Shown here one piece after another: positions 10,740 through 20,092 of a stretch of DNA of 64,000 bases. The notes under the pieces are model-generated. The model searched no databases, was not told the DNA's origin, and saw nothing but the letters and a program-made list of their open reading frames with translations. How positions within the stretch are numbered: the stretch's first letter is position 1; every line of letters starts with the position of its first letter. Position numbers and translations under genes: made by a program. The DNA is taken from assembly GCA_963755395.1 (NCBI GenBank), contig CAVWJJ010000004.1:434001-498000 (forward strand). The letters run 5' to 3'. The DNA comes from DAHVFK01 sp963755395. GTDB taxonomy: Bacteria > Pseudomonadota > Gammaproteobacteria > Burkholderiales > SG8-39.

Positions 10740-11255
10740 GTGCGCATTCTCGGCATCGACCCCGGACTCCAGGTCACGGGATTCGGCGTCATCGACCAGC
10801 GCGGCGCGAAGCTGGCGTACGTTACCAGCGGCTGTGTGAAGACCGCGCCGGGGGAACTCGCGCAACGGCTCGGGGTGATCCTGAACGGCCTGGCGCAGGT
10901 GATCGCCGACAGTGCGCCCCAGGTGGCCGCGGTCGAAAAGGTCTTCGTCAACGTCAACCCGCAATCGACGCTCGCGCTGGGCCAGGCGCGCGGCACGGCA
11001 ATCTGCGCCGCGGTGCTCGCGGGCCTGGCGGTGGCCGAGTACACTGCGCTGCAAGTCAAACAGGCCGTGGTCGGCAACGGTCACGCCAGCAAAGAGCAGG
11101 TGCAGCACATGGTCAGGCGGCTGCTTGATCTGCCCGGCGATCCCAGCCCGGACGCGGCGGACGCGCTTGCGTGCGCGATCTGTCACGCCCACGGCGGCAG
11201 GCTCGGAGCGCTCGGCCTGCGCGGCACGCGCCGCAAGGCGGGCCGGATCGTATGA
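10740..11255 (+). CDS. ruvC: Holliday junction endonuclease RuvC
   Basis: A 171-residue resolvase that cuts four-way junctions brought by RuvAB. The acidic catalytic residues are in LGIDPG (Asp near residue 6), VEKVF (Glu) and SPDAADALA (two Asp near the C-terminus). The GTG at 10740 is the start that gives the canonical N-terminus VRILGIDPG. Its TGA overlaps the ruvA ATG as ATGA. Unlike its two downstream partners, it has an intact frame. Confidence 0.95.
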   Translation: MRILGIDPGLQVTGFGVIDQRGAKLAYVTSGCVKTAPGELAQRLGVILNGLAQVIADSAPQVAAVEKVFVNVNPQSTLALGQARGTAICAAVLAGLAVAEYTALQVKQAVVGNGHASKEQVQHMVRRLLDLPGDPSPDAADALACAICHAHGGRLGALGLRGTRRKAGRIV

Positions 11256-11828
11256 TCGGACGACTCGTCGGACGGCTGGTCGCCAAGCATCCGCCGCAGG
11301 TGGTGGTGGACGTAGCCGGCGTGGGCTACGAGGTCGACGTGCCGATGAGCACCTTCTTCAACCTGCCCGCAACCGGCGAAACCGTCACCCTCCATACGCA
11401 TCTCGCGGTGCGCGAGGACGCGCACCTGCTCTACGGCTTCGGCAGCGTGGAGGAGCGTGCTGCCTTTCGCCAGCCTGATCAGGATCTCGGGCGTGGGCGC
11501 GCGCACCGCGCTCGCGCTGCTGTCGGGACTCTCGGTCGCCGACCTGGCGCAGGCGGTGGCGATGCAGGACAGCGCGCGGCTGACCAGGGTGCCCGGGATC
11601 GGCAAGAAGACCGCCGAGCGGCTGTTGCTCGAGTTGAAGGGCAAGCTCGCCGAGCCGCTGCCGGGGACCGCGGGAGCGCCGGCCGGGGCCGGCGCCGATA
11701 TCCTGAACGCGCTGATCGCGCTCGGCTACAGCGAGAAGGAGGCGCTTGCCGCCGTCAAGGGGCTGCCCGCCGGGGTGGCGGTCGCCGACGGCATCCGCGC
11801 GGCGCTGAAGGCTCTGGCAAAATCCTGA
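11252..11828 (+). CDS. ruvA: Holliday junction protein RuvA, frame broken by one inserted base in this sequence
   Basis: RuvA is the tetrameric junction-binding subunit that guides RuvB. The first 74 codons read correctly (MIGRLVGRLVAKHPPQVVV through VEERAAFRQ). One extra C at 11474-11475 (CAGCCTGATC where CAGCTGATC fits) moves the rest into the next frame, which continues with IRISGVGARTALALLSG, two helix-hairpin-helix motifs (second VPGIGKKTAERL) and the C-terminal domain to the TGA at 11826. Removing one C gives about 192 residues, near the normal length. Probably a consensus error, because ruvB next door has several of the same kind. Confidence 0.88.
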
Positions 11829-11829
11829 C

Positions 11830-12860
<1,031 letters not shown>

Positions 12861-12864
<4 letters not shown>

Positions 12865-13268
12865 AGGGAAGGCCGTTCGCCATTGCGGTGCGCGTCTACT
12901 ACCAGGACACCGACGCGGGAGGGGTCGTGTTCCACGCGCAGTACCTGGCCTTCATGGAGCGTGCCCGCACCGAACTGCTGAACCAGGCCGGGATCGACCT
13001 GTCGCGCCTGAGCGACGAACGGCACGTGATGTTCATGGTGCACGAGCTTTCCGCACGCTTTCATCGGCCGGCCGGGCTGAACGAACTCGTTTCGGTCAGT
13101 GCCGAAGTGGTTAAAATGGGCCGCGCGAGCGTCGTATTCCGGCAGCGCGTTGAACGCGGGCAAGCGCTGCTGGTCGAAGCGGAGGTGACCCTTGCCGTGG
13201 TCGACCGCGACCGGATGAGGCCGGCGCGCATGCCCGAAGAACTGAAAAAGGCGCTGGAACGTAAATGA
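12861..13268 (+). CDS. ybgC: Tol-Pal associated acyl-CoA thioesterase YbgC
   Basis: A 135-residue hot-dog-fold thioesterase. VRVYYQDTDAGGVVFHAQYL holds the catalytic Asp of the 4-hydroxybenzoyl-CoA thioesterase-like family, and FMERARTELL follows as expected. YbgC hydrolyses acyl-CoA or acyl-ACP and is linked to phospholipid metabolism at the Tol-Pal complex. GTG 12861 overlaps the ruvB stop, and its own TGA overlaps the tolQ ATG, so it is translated within the tol operon. Confidence 0.93.
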
Positions 13269-13945
13269 ACGTCACGCAAGATCTGGATTTCTGGACGCTG
13301 GTCGTCCACGCAACTTTCGTGGTGAAGGTGGTACTGGCGCTGCTGCTCGCCGTCTCGTTCATGTCCTGGATGTACATCTTCCAGAAGTGGTTCGTCATCC
13401 GCCGCGCACGCGCCCAGACCGAGCAGTTCGAGCGCGAATTCTGGAGCGGCAATGACTTGACCGCGCTCTACCAGGGCGCGGTGGCCGACCGTCACTCGAC
13501 CGGTAGCCTCGAACGGATCTTCGAGTCGGGATTCCGCGAGTTCACCAAGCTCAGGGGACAGCGCGCCGTCGAAGCCTCGGCCATGGTAAACGGCGCGCGG
13601 CGCGCGATGCAGGCCACGTTTCAGCGCGAAATGGATCACCTCGAGCGCCGGCTCGCGTTTCTTGCCTCGACCGGTTCCGTCAGCCCCTACGTCGGCTTGT
13701 TCGGTACGGTGTGGGGGATCATGCACGCATTCCGGAACCTCGCCAACGTGCAGCAGGCGACGCTCGCCCAAGTCGCACCCGGGATTGCGGAAGCACTGAT
13801 CGCGACCGCGATCGGGCTTTTCGCCGCGATCCCCGCCGTGGTCGCCTACAACCGGTACTCGCACGATATCGATCGGCTGGCAATCCGGTTCGAGAGCTTC
13901 ATGGAGGAGTTCTCGAACATCCTCCATCGCCAGGCCACGAGATAG
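13265..13945 (+). CDS. tolQ: Tol-Pal proton channel subunit TolQ
   Basis: A 226-residue ExbB/MotA-type inner-membrane protein with three membrane segments (about 18-38, 130-150 and 170-190). TolQ and TolR form the proton-driven motor that energises TolA for outer-membrane constriction at division. SPYVGLFGTVWGIMHAF and ATAIGLFAAIPAVVAYN are the diagnostic helices. ATG 13265 overlaps the ybgC stop, and tolR follows after 3 bases. Confidence 0.96.
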   Translation: MNVTQDLDFWTLVVHATFVVKVVLALLLAVSFMSWMYIFQKWFVIRRARAQTEQFEREFWSGNDLTALYQGAVADRHSTGSLERIFESGFREFTKLRGQRAVEASAMVNGARRAMQATFQREMDHLERRLAFLASTGSVSPYVGLFGTVWGIMHAFRNLANVQQATLAQVAPGIAEALIATAIGLFAAIPAVVAYNRYSHDIDRLAIRFESFMEEFSNILHRQATR

Positions 13946-13948
13946 CGT

Positions 13949-14377
13949 ATGCCCGCCCTGCATCGCAAGCGGGTGCCAATGCACGAGATCAACGTCGTCC
14001 CGTACATAGACGTGATGCTGGTGCTGCTGATCATCTTCATGGTGACCGCACCCTTGGTGACCCCTGGCGTGGTCGAGCTGCCGTCGGTATCGAAGACCGC
14101 GACCGCCCCCGTTTCGCCGCTCGAGGTGGTGATCAAGCAGGACCGGACGGTGATCTTCCGCGTGCGCGACGCCAACGGCAGGACGACCGAGGAGCGGCAC
14201 ATTGCTCCTGGCGAACTTGCACAGCTCGTGCGCGCGCGGCAGGCGCAGCATCCGGATACACCGGTACTCATCGCCGCCGACAAGAACGTGCGCTACGAGG
14301 CGGTTCTCAACGTCATGGATGAATTGCAGCGCGAACGGATTAGGAGAGTCGGGCTGCTGGTCAAGCCGGCGCAATGA
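13949..14377 (+). CDS. tolR: Tol-Pal proton channel subunit TolR
   Basis: A 142-residue ExbD/TolR protein with one N-terminal membrane helix containing the essential proton-carrying Asp (NVVPYIDVMLVLLIIFMV, Asp near residue 26), followed by a periplasmic dimer domain (PDTPVLIAADKNVRYEAV). It works with TolQ to drive TolA. The start after HEI-type residues matches the family. Its TGA overlaps the tolA ATG. Confidence 0.96.
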   Translation: MPALHRKRVPMHEINVVPYIDVMLVLLIIFMVTAPLVTPGVVELPSVSKTATAPVSPLEVVIKQDRTVIFRVRDANGRTTEERHIAPGELAQLVRARQAQHPDTPVLIAADKNVRYEAVLNVMDELQRERIRRVGLLVKPAQ

Positions 14378-15207
14378 GCGCTGCACCGCCCTTCGACAGT
14401 TTCGAAGAGCGCGAACAGCCGGCGCTGGGGCGCTCGGTCGCGCTCGCGCTGGCGGTGCACTTGGTCCTGATCGCGATTCTGTTCGTTGGCATCCGCTGGG
14501 AGAGCCATCCGCCGGCCGCGATGGTGGTCGAGCTCTGGCCGGCAATGCCCGCACCCTCCCCGAAGCCTGCGCCGAAGGTGGTGCCGCCAGCGCCACCGAA
14601 ACCGGTGCAGAAAGCGGAGCCGTTGCCGCCAGTCCCGCCGAAAATCATGCCCAAGCCGGAGCCGCGCATCGAAAAGCCCGATATCGCGATCAAAGCGCTG
14701 CCCAAGCCGAAACCCGAGCCGAAGCCGAAGCCTGAGCCGAAGCCAAAGCCGAAGCCTGAGCCGAAGCCGAAGCCCAAACCAAAGCCTGAGCCCAAGCCGC
14801 GCGAGGACGTGTTCAGAAAGCAGATGCAGCAGCAGCTTGCGGCCGAGGAGCAGAAAATAAGCGCGCAACGCCAGGAAGCCGAGCTGAGCGCGCTGCTCGC
14901 GAGCGACGCGGCGGCCGCGCGCAGCAAGGCGCTCGCGGCGTGGGCGGACAAGATCCGGGCCAGAATCCGAAGCAACATCGTGCTGCCGCCGGGCATTAAG
15001 GGCAATCCCGAAGCGGTGTTCCAAATCGTGCTGCTTCCTACCGCAGAGGTGCTTCGCGTGGATGTCGAGAAGTCGAGTAACAATGCTGCGCTAGACGATG
15101 CCATCGTTCGCGCCATACTCAAGTCCTCGCCGCTGCCCAAACCAGACGATCCCGGAGTGTTCGACCGCCGTATCGAGTTGACTTACCGACCTTTCGATCA
15201 ACGATGA
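14374..15207 (+). CDS. tolA: Cell envelope integrity protein TolA
   Basis: A 277-residue TolA with one membrane helix (about 25-45), a central rod, and a C-terminal TonB_C-like domain (about 195-277, ending RRIELTYRPF) that contacts TolB and Pal. The rod first runs as Pro/Lys/Glu repeats (see repeat feature) and then becomes an Ala/Gln/Glu helix. In E. coli the rod is almost wholly Ala-rich helix, so the Pro-Lys stiffener here is closer to TonB in character. It is the last gene before an 83-base gap to tolB. Confidence 0.94.
   Translation: MSAAPPFDSFEEREQPALGRSVALALAVHLVLIAILFVGIRWESHPPAAMVVELWPAMPAPSPKPAPKVVPPAPPKPVQKAEPLPPVPPKIMPKPEPRIEKPDIAIKALPKPKPEPKPKPEPKPKPKPEPKPKPKPKPEPKPREDVFRKQMQQQLAAEEQKISAQRQEAELSALLASDAAAARSKALAAWADKIRARIRSNIVLPPGIKGNPEAVFQIVLLPTAEVLRVDVEKSSNNAALDDAIVRAILKSSPLPKPDDPGVFDRRIELTYRPFDQR
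14700..14808 (+). repeat. In-frame Pro-Lys/Glu repeat within tolA
   Basis: About 36 codons alternate Lys-Pro with Glu-Pro (AAGCCG/AAGCCT/GAGCCG units), giving an extended, stiff and highly charged linker in the periplasm. Such short-period coding repeats can change length by slippage. It is a protein-level repeat and not an intergenic element. Confidence 0.85.
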
Positions 15208-15290
15208 CGTCCGGCTGTCGCCGCTCGGCGACTGGGATGCGCGTCAATGGTTAGCTATAATCATCTTTCTCCGAGCTAAGAAGAGGAGCC

Positions 15291-16592
15291 ATGCAGAGCC
15301 TGTTTGCCCGCTGGATCTCCCGCGCCGTCGCACTCCTTTCGTCGCTGCTGCTGCTCGTTGCGCTACCCGCGCAAGCGCAACTCTCGATCGAGATCACCGG
15401 CGCGGGTGCGAACCGAATACCGATCGCAATCGTGCCATTTCCGGGCGAGGCCGCGCTGCCGCCGGGCATAACCTCGATCGTTCGGGCCGACCTCGAACGA
15501 AGCGGGCTGTTCCGCGGGCTCGAGGTGCCGCCGCTGATGCCGCAGCCGACGGAGGCCTCGAACGTCGACTACGCCGAGTGGCGCTCGCGGCTGGCGGACG
15601 CACTGGTGCTCGGTTCAGTGGCGGCGCGCCCCGACGGACGCTACGAGGTGCGCTTCAGACTGTTCGACGTGGTGAAGCAGACACCGCTTGGCGGAGTCGC
15701 CTACACGCTTGCCAAGGACCAGGCGCGCGCGACCGCTCACCGGATCGCGGATTACGTGTACGAGAAGCTGACCGGCGTGCGGGGCGTGTTCTCTACGCGG
15801 ATCGCCTACGTGGTCAAGCGCGCCAACCGTTACGAGCTGCAGATCGCCGACGCCGACGGCGCGGACGAAGAAACGGCGCTTGCCTCGCTCGAGCCGATCA
15901 TCTCGCCCGCGTGGGCTCCGGACGGCAAGCGTCTTGCCTACGTGTCGTTCGAGAACAAGAAGCCGGTTGTCTACGTGCATTCGCTGCTGGACGGAAAGCG
16001 CCACGTGGTGGCGAACTTCAAGGGATCGAATTCCGCCCCGGCGTGGTCGCCGGACGGGACGAAACTCGCAGTCTCGCTCTCGCGCGACAACGGCTCGCAG
16101 CTCTACCTCATCAACCCGGACGGGAGCGGCGTGCGGAGGTTGACCTACAGCAGCGCGATCGACACCGAGCCGTTCTTCTCGCCTGACGGCCAGTTCATCT
16201 ATTTCACCTCGGACCGCGGCGGCAGCCCGCAAATCTATCGCATGCCGGCGACAGGGGGTGATGCCCAGCGCATTACCTTTGACGGAACTTACAACGTATC
16301 CCCGCGCGTGAGCCCCGACGGCAAGAGCCTCGCCTATATCGCGCGCAACAGCGAAGGTAAGTTTCAGGTCGCCCTGCTCGACCTCACGACCCAGCAGGTT
16401 CAGATCCTGACCGACAGCGACCGTGACGAATCTCCTAGCTTTGCCCCCAACGGCCGGATGATCCTGTACGCGACAGTTATCGACGGCCGTGGCGTGCTGT
16501 CGGCGGTGTCGGTCGACGGCCGGGTCAGGCAGCGCCTCACCGTCAACGCAGGCGACGTGCGCGAGCCGGCCTGGGGACCCTTCATTCAGTAA
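15291..16592 (+). CDS. tolB: Tol-Pal periplasmic beta-propeller protein TolB
   Basis: A 433-residue protein with a signal peptide (about 1-30, cleavage near ALPAQAQ), an N-terminal TolB_N domain (IAIVPFPGEAALP) and a C-terminal six-bladed propeller. The propeller is visible as repeated PD40 units such as PAWSPDGTKLAVSLS, PFFSPDGQFIYFTSDR and PRVSPDGKSLAYIAR. TolB links Pal to TolA. ATG 15291 follows an AGAAGAGGAG ribosome binding site. pal follows after 12 bases. Confidence 0.97.
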   Translation: MQSLFARWISRAVALLSSLLLLVALPAQAQLSIEITGAGANRIPIAIVPFPGEAALPPGITSIVRADLERSGLFRGLEVPPLMPQPTEASNVDYAEWRSRLADALVLGSVAARPDGRYEVRFRLFDVVKQTPLGGVAYTLAKDQARATAHRIADYVYEKLTGVRGVFSTRIAYVVKRANRYELQIADADGADEETALASLEPIISPAWAPDGKRLAYVSFENKKPVVYVHSLLDGKRHVVANFKGSNSAPAWSPDGTKLAVSLSRDNGSQLYLINPDGSGVRRLTYSSAIDTEPFFSPDGQFIYFTSDRGGSPQIYRMPATGGDAQRITFDGTYNVSPRVSPDGKSLAYIARNSEGKFQVALLDLTTQQVQILTDSDRDESPSFAPNGRMILYATVIDGRGVLSAVSVDGRVRQRLTVNAGDVREPAWGPFIQ

Positions 16593-16604
16593 CAGGAGAC
16601 AGAA

Positions 16605-17159
16605 ATGCGCGTAATCTTGATCGCAGCGCTCCTCGCGGTACTTGCAGGGTGCGCGAGCGCGCCGATGTCGCAGGAACAGCCACCGGCAGGCGTCGAGGAT
16701 CGCAGTCCGGGTGCGAGCGGGGCCCAGAGCCAGGGAGTCGAAGGCAAGGGAGTCACCGGGGTGGACCTCACCGGGCAGAAGGGCGGCGGGATGAATCCGC
16801 TGACCGACCCCCAGAGTATTCTATCTAAGCGCTCGATCTATTATGATTTCGATAAGTTCGACGTCAAGGACGAGTACAAGCCTATGATCGAGGCTCACGC
16901 AGCGTACCTGCGCGATCATCCGGAGGCCAAGGTGCTGATTCAGGGCAATACCGACGAGCGCGGCAGCCGAGAATACAACGTCGCGCTCGGACAGCGACGT
17001 GCCGACGGCGTGAAGAAACTTCTCCTGCTGCTCGGCGCAAAGGAAGACCAGGTCGAGGCGGTCAGCCTGGGCGAAGAAAAGCCCAAGGCGCAGGGCACTA
17101 GCGAGGAAGCCTACGCGCAGAATCGGCGTTGCGACATCCTCTACAAGGGCGAGTATTGA
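16605..17159 (+). CDS. pal: Peptidoglycan-associated lipoprotein Pal
   Basis: A 184-residue outer-membrane lipoprotein with lipobox LAGC (Cys near 17), a Gly/Pro-rich linker, and a C-terminal OmpA-like peptidoglycan-binding domain from about 75 (SIYYDFDKFDVKDEYKP, then GNTDERGSREYNVALGQRRA). It anchors the outer membrane to the wall and recycles TolB. AGGAGA precedes the ATG. The stop overlaps the cpoB start as TGATG. Confidence 0.97.
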   Translation: MRVILIAALLAVLAGCASAPMSQEQPPAGVEDRSPGASGAQSQGVEGKGVTGVDLTGQKGGGMNPLTDPQSILSKRSIYYDFDKFDVKDEYKPMIEAHAAYLRDHPEAKVLIQGNTDERGSREYNVALGQRRADGVKKLLLLLGAKEDQVEAVSLGEEKPKAQGTSEEAYAQNRRCDILYKGEY

Positions 17160-17947
17160 TGCGCGATCTGAGCGCTCGCTTGCTGGTGGTCGGTGCGCTG
17201 CTCGCGCCATTCGCGCTGCCGAATGGCGCGAATGCCGCGTTGTTTGGCGACGACGACAAGCTAAACGCGCTGCGCGCGCAGGTCGACGCGAACCAGAAAG
17301 CGATCGACGACAGGCTGTCCAAGCTGGAGGCGAGGGGGGCGGACCGCGGCGCGATCCTCGACTTGGCGGGGCAGCTGGATCAGCTTCGCTCGGATCTCGC
17401 ACGCCTGCGCGGCCAGGTCGAGGTGCTGACGAACCAGATCGAGACCGGGGAGAAGCGGCAGAAGGACCTGTACCTCGACATCGACACCCGGCTGCGCAAG
17501 CTCGAGCAGGCGCGCGAGCAGGCCGCCACGGCGGCCACGCAGCCGGCAACGGGCGAGGCGCCGGCAACGCCGGCCGAGACCAAGGCCTATGAAGCGGCGC
17601 TGAATCAATTCAAGCTCGGCAACTATCCGCTCTCGATCGCCGCCTTCGAGGGCTTCCTCGTCACCTACCCGTCCAGTTCGTTAGCGCCCTCGGCGCAGTA
17701 CTGGATCGGAAACGCCTACTACGCACAGCGCGACTACAAGAAAGCGATTGTCAGCCAGCAAAAACTTCTCTCGGCGTGGCCCGACAGCTCGAAGGCAGCC
17801 GATGGGATGTTGAATATCGCCAGCTCGCAGGAAGCGAGCGGCGATCGTCGCGGCGCGCGCAAGACGCTCGAGGACCTGCTGGCCAAGTACCCCGCCAGCC
17901 CTGCAGCAGCGAGCGCGAAGCAGCGCCTGCAGGGACTGCGGCGCTGA
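17159..17947 (+). CDS. cpoB: Cell division coordinator CpoB (YbgF)
   Basis: A 262-residue periplasmic protein with a signal peptide (about 1-24), an N-terminal coiled coil (about 30-110, heptad Leu in DRLSKLEARG and LDQLRSDLARLRGQ) and C-terminal TPRs (from AYEAALNQFKLGNY). CpoB couples Tol energy use to PBP1B peptidoglycan synthesis. ATG 17159 overlaps the pal stop. Its TGA at 17945 lies inside the probable CTG start of queC. Confidence 0.94.
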   Translation: MRDLSARLLVVGALLAPFALPNGANAALFGDDDKLNALRAQVDANQKAIDDRLSKLEARGADRGAILDLAGQLDQLRSDLARLRGQVEVLTNQIETGEKRQKDLYLDIDTRLRKLEQAREQAATAATQPATGEAPATPAETKAYEAALNQFKLGNYPLSIAAFEGFLVTYPSSSLAPSAQYWIGNAYYAQRDYKKAIVSQQKLLSAWPDSSKAADGMLNIASSQEASGDRRGARKTLEDLLAKYPASPAAASAKQRLQGLRR

Positions 17948-18624
17948 AGCTGGACGCGGTCGTTCTGCTCTCGGGCGGGCTCGACTCCGCCACCACACTG
18001 GCTTGGGCGTTGCGCGAAGGCTACAACTGCCACGCGCTTTCGATGGACTACGGCCAGCGCCACGCGGCAGAGCTCGCGGCAGCGCGCGCGATCGCCGACC
18101 GGCTGGGCGCCGCGCAGCACCGCACCGTCAGGCTCGACCTGACCGTGTTCGGCGGTTCGGCGCTTACCGATCCCGCGATCGACGTCCCGGCGGCAGGGGC
18201 GACGCTCGGCATCCCGGTGACTTACGTTCCGGCACGCAACACGATCCTTCTTTCGCTCGCGCTTGCCTGGGCTGAAGTGATCGACGCGCGCCACATTTTC
18301 ATCGGCGCCAACGCGATCGACTACTCGGGCTATCCGGATTGCCGCCCGGAATACCTGCGCGCGTACGAGGCCATGGCGAATCTCGCGACCAAGGCGGCAG
18401 TCGAAGGGCGGCGCATCGAAGTGCGCGCGCCGCTCATCGAGCTGTCCAAGGCGAAGATCCTGCAGCTCGCGCTCGAACTCGGTGTCGACCCGGCGCAGAC
18501 CGTGACCTGCTACCAGCCCGACGCCGAGGGACGCGCGTGCGGGCTCTGCGACGCCTGCCGCATCAGGCGTGCCGGCTTCGAGGCGGCAGCAATCCCCGAC
18601 AGCACCCGTTATCAGCCGCGTTGA
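17944..18624 (+). CDS. queC: 7-cyano-7-deazaguanine synthase QueC with a probable CTG start
   Basis: A 226-residue enzyme converting 7-carboxy-7-deazaguanine to preQ0 with ATP and ammonia, on the queuosine pathway. The PP-loop motif LLSGGLDSATT sits at residues 8-18, and the zinc site CGLCDAC plus an upstream Cys lies near the C-terminus. No ATG, GTG or TTG exists between the motif and codons deep inside cpoB. CTG 17944 overlaps the cpoB stop as CTGA, gives the family-like start (M)KLDAVVLLSGG, and has CAGGGA about 10 bases upstream. The queE gene often found between cpoB and queC is absent here. Confidence 0.93.
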   Translation: MKLDAVVLLSGGLDSATTLAWALREGYNCHALSMDYGQRHAAELAAARAIADRLGAAQHRTVRLDLTVFGGSALTDPAIDVPAAGATLGIPVTYVPARNTILLSLALAWAEVIDARHIFIGANAIDYSGYPDCRPEYLRAYEAMANLATKAAVEGRRIEVRAPLIELSKAKILQLALELGVDPAQTVTCYQPDAEGRACGLCDACRIRRAGFEAAAIPDSTRYQPR

Positions 18625-18712
18625 TGGGCTCCTTCGCGCGTCCGATCGGACGCAGCAGGGCGCTGCGTTATATTTCCGCGTTGCGTTCCGGCACTCACGG
18701 GAGGAGGCCCGC

Positions 18713-19831
18713 GTGAACGAAGTCAACCCTGCACAGCTCGCGCACTACGTCGCCTGGGGAGCGTTCGCGCTCGCCTTCGTATTCGGCGCGGTTGCCAACA
18801 AGACCGATTTCTGCACCATGGGGGCGGTCTCCGATTGGGTCAACATCGGCGACTTCAACCGGATGCGCATGTGGCTGCTCGCGATCGCGGTCGCGGTGCT
18901 CGGCGCCAACGGGCTGGAGCTGGCCGGCGTGGTTAACCTGTCGAAGTCGATCTACCAGACCCCGAGCTTTACCTGGCTCTCGTATCTCGTCGGCGGCTTC
19001 CTGTTCGGGGTCGGCATGACGCTTGGCTCGGGCTGCGGCTCCAAGACGCTGATCCGCCTCGGTGCCGGCAACCTCAAGTCGCTGGTCGTTTTCGTTTTCC
19101 TGGGTATCGCTGCCTACATGACGCTGCGCGGCCTGTTCGGCGCGTTCCGCGTCGACGCGCTGGACAAAGCCTCGCTCACGCTGCCCGGCGGGCAGGACCT
19201 GCCGACCCTGATGGCGAGGGCGACGGGCACCGGCAAGAAAGCCTGGGTCGAGATTCTTTCTCTTGCGATCGGCGGCGGGCTGCTCGCGTTCGTGTACTCG
19301 AGCCGCAGCTTCCGTTCGAACTTCGATTACACCTTGGGTGGCGTCGTTACCGGCCTGGTGGTGGTCGGCGGCTGGTACGTCAGCGGGCATATCGGCTATC
19401 TGGCCGAGGATCCGAACACGCTGCAGGAAGCCTTCGTCGCCACCAACACCGGCCGCATGGAGTCGTTTTCGTTCGTCTCGCCCATGGCCTTCGTGCTCGA
19501 ATACCTGATGTTCTGGACCGACAAGTCGAGGATCATCACTTACGGCATCGCCTCCGCGGCAGGCGTGATCGCGGGTTCTGCAGCGTACGCGCTCGCCACC
19601 GGCACCTTCCGCTGGGAGAGCTTCCGCGACGCCTCCGACACGGGCAGGCACATGTTCGGCGGGATATTGATGGGCTTCGGCGGCATCACGGCCCTCGGCT
19701 GCACCGTCGGGCAGGGCATCTCCGGCTTCTCGACTTTGGCGACCGGTTCGATCATGACCTTCGTCGCGATTGTCGCTGGCGCGGCGGCGACCATGAAGTT
19801 CGAGTACTGGCGAATGCTGCGCGAGGCTTGA
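18713..19831 (+). CDS. YeeE/YedE family membrane transporter (thiosulfate/sulfur-compound type)
   Basis: A 372-residue inner-membrane protein with roughly ten hydrophobic helices in two repeats. GMTLGSGCGSKTLIRLGAGN in the first half and GGITALGCTVGQGISGFS in the second are the paired cysteine-bearing signatures of the YeeE/YedE (TsuA) family, which takes up thiosulfate or moves sulfur or selenium compounds. GTG 18713 has a strong GGGAGGAGG site upstream; the open frame before it is not coding. No TsuB/TusA-like partner lies beside it. Substrate is inferred from the family only. Confidence 0.87.
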   Translation: MNEVNPAQLAHYVAWGAFALAFVFGAVANKTDFCTMGAVSDWVNIGDFNRMRMWLLAIAVAVLGANGLELAGVVNLSKSIYQTPSFTWLSYLVGGFLFGVGMTLGSGCGSKTLIRLGAGNLKSLVVFVFLGIAAYMTLRGLFGAFRVDALDKASLTLPGGQDLPTLMARATGTGKKAWVEILSLAIGGGLLAFVYSSRSFRSNFDYTLGGVVTGLVVVGGWYVSGHIGYLAEDPNTLQEAFVATNTGRMESFSFVSPMAFVLEYLMFWTDKSRIITYGIASAAGVIAGSAAYALATGTFRWESFRDASDTGRHMFGGILMGFGGITALGCTVGQGISGFSTLATGSIMTFVAIVAGAAATMKFEYWRMLREA

Positions 19832-19859
19832 ACTCGAGCAAGCAAATCCTGCCGATTCG

Positions 19860-19888
19860 TTGACGCTCAACCGCTGAACGCTTAAAAT
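19860..19888 (+). promoter_or_regulatory. Sigma-70-type promoter for tRNA-Lys
   Basis: TTGACG at 19860-19865 and TAAAAT at 19883-19888 are separated by 17 bases, close to consensus, placing a start site about 7 bases before the tRNA. Assigned by pattern and position only. Confidence 0.6.
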
Positions 19889-19902
19889 CGCGCCCTTTCT
19901 TC

Positions 19903-19978
19903 GGGTCGTTAGCTCAGCTGGTAGAGCAGCGGACTTTTAATCCGTTGGTCGGCGGTTCGAATCCGCCACGGCCTACCA
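19903..19978 (+). tRNA. tRNA-Lys (anticodon UUU)
   Basis: A 76-base tRNA with CCA encoded at 19976-19978. The D-arm AGCTCAGCTGGTAGAGC, an anticodon loop CTTTTAA with UUU at 19936-19938, and the T-arm GGCGGTTCGAATCCGCC all fold. The acceptor stem has wobble pairs at positions 1-72 and 4-69. It stands between the YeeE-type and aminotransferase genes, with its own promoter and terminator. Confidence 0.96.
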
Positions 19979-19985
19979 AACCTTC

Positions 19986-20013
19986 AAGGCTCTAGCTCGC
20001 GCTGGGGCCTTTT
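19986..20013 (+). terminator. Intrinsic terminator after tRNA-Lys
   Basis: AAGGCTCTAGC and GCTGGGGCCTT pair through about 11 positions, including some G-U pairs, around a TCGC loop, and the arm runs into TTTT. It starts 8 bases after the tRNA CCA. Confidence 0.55.
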
Positions 20014-20092
20014 CGTTATCCGGTGCGTGACGTGCTAGATTGCCGTTTGTTCCGTTCAAGGCCCGCCCGCATTGGACCGCAATAGCCCGAAG

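Noticed and set aside
13061..14596. A 511-codon minus-strand open frame opposite tolQR
   Set aside because: The tolQ, tolR and tolA products are certain on the plus strand; the antisense frame has no recognisable sequence.
14700..14808. CRISPR-like or intergenic repeat
   Set aside because: The period is two to three codons, in frame, without spacers, and encodes the TolA Pro-Lys rod.
18695..19870. A 391-codon minus-strand open frame opposite the YeeE/YedE-type gene
   Set aside because: Highly charged shadow sequence with no membrane or enzyme pattern; the plus-strand transporter has a strong ribosome binding site.
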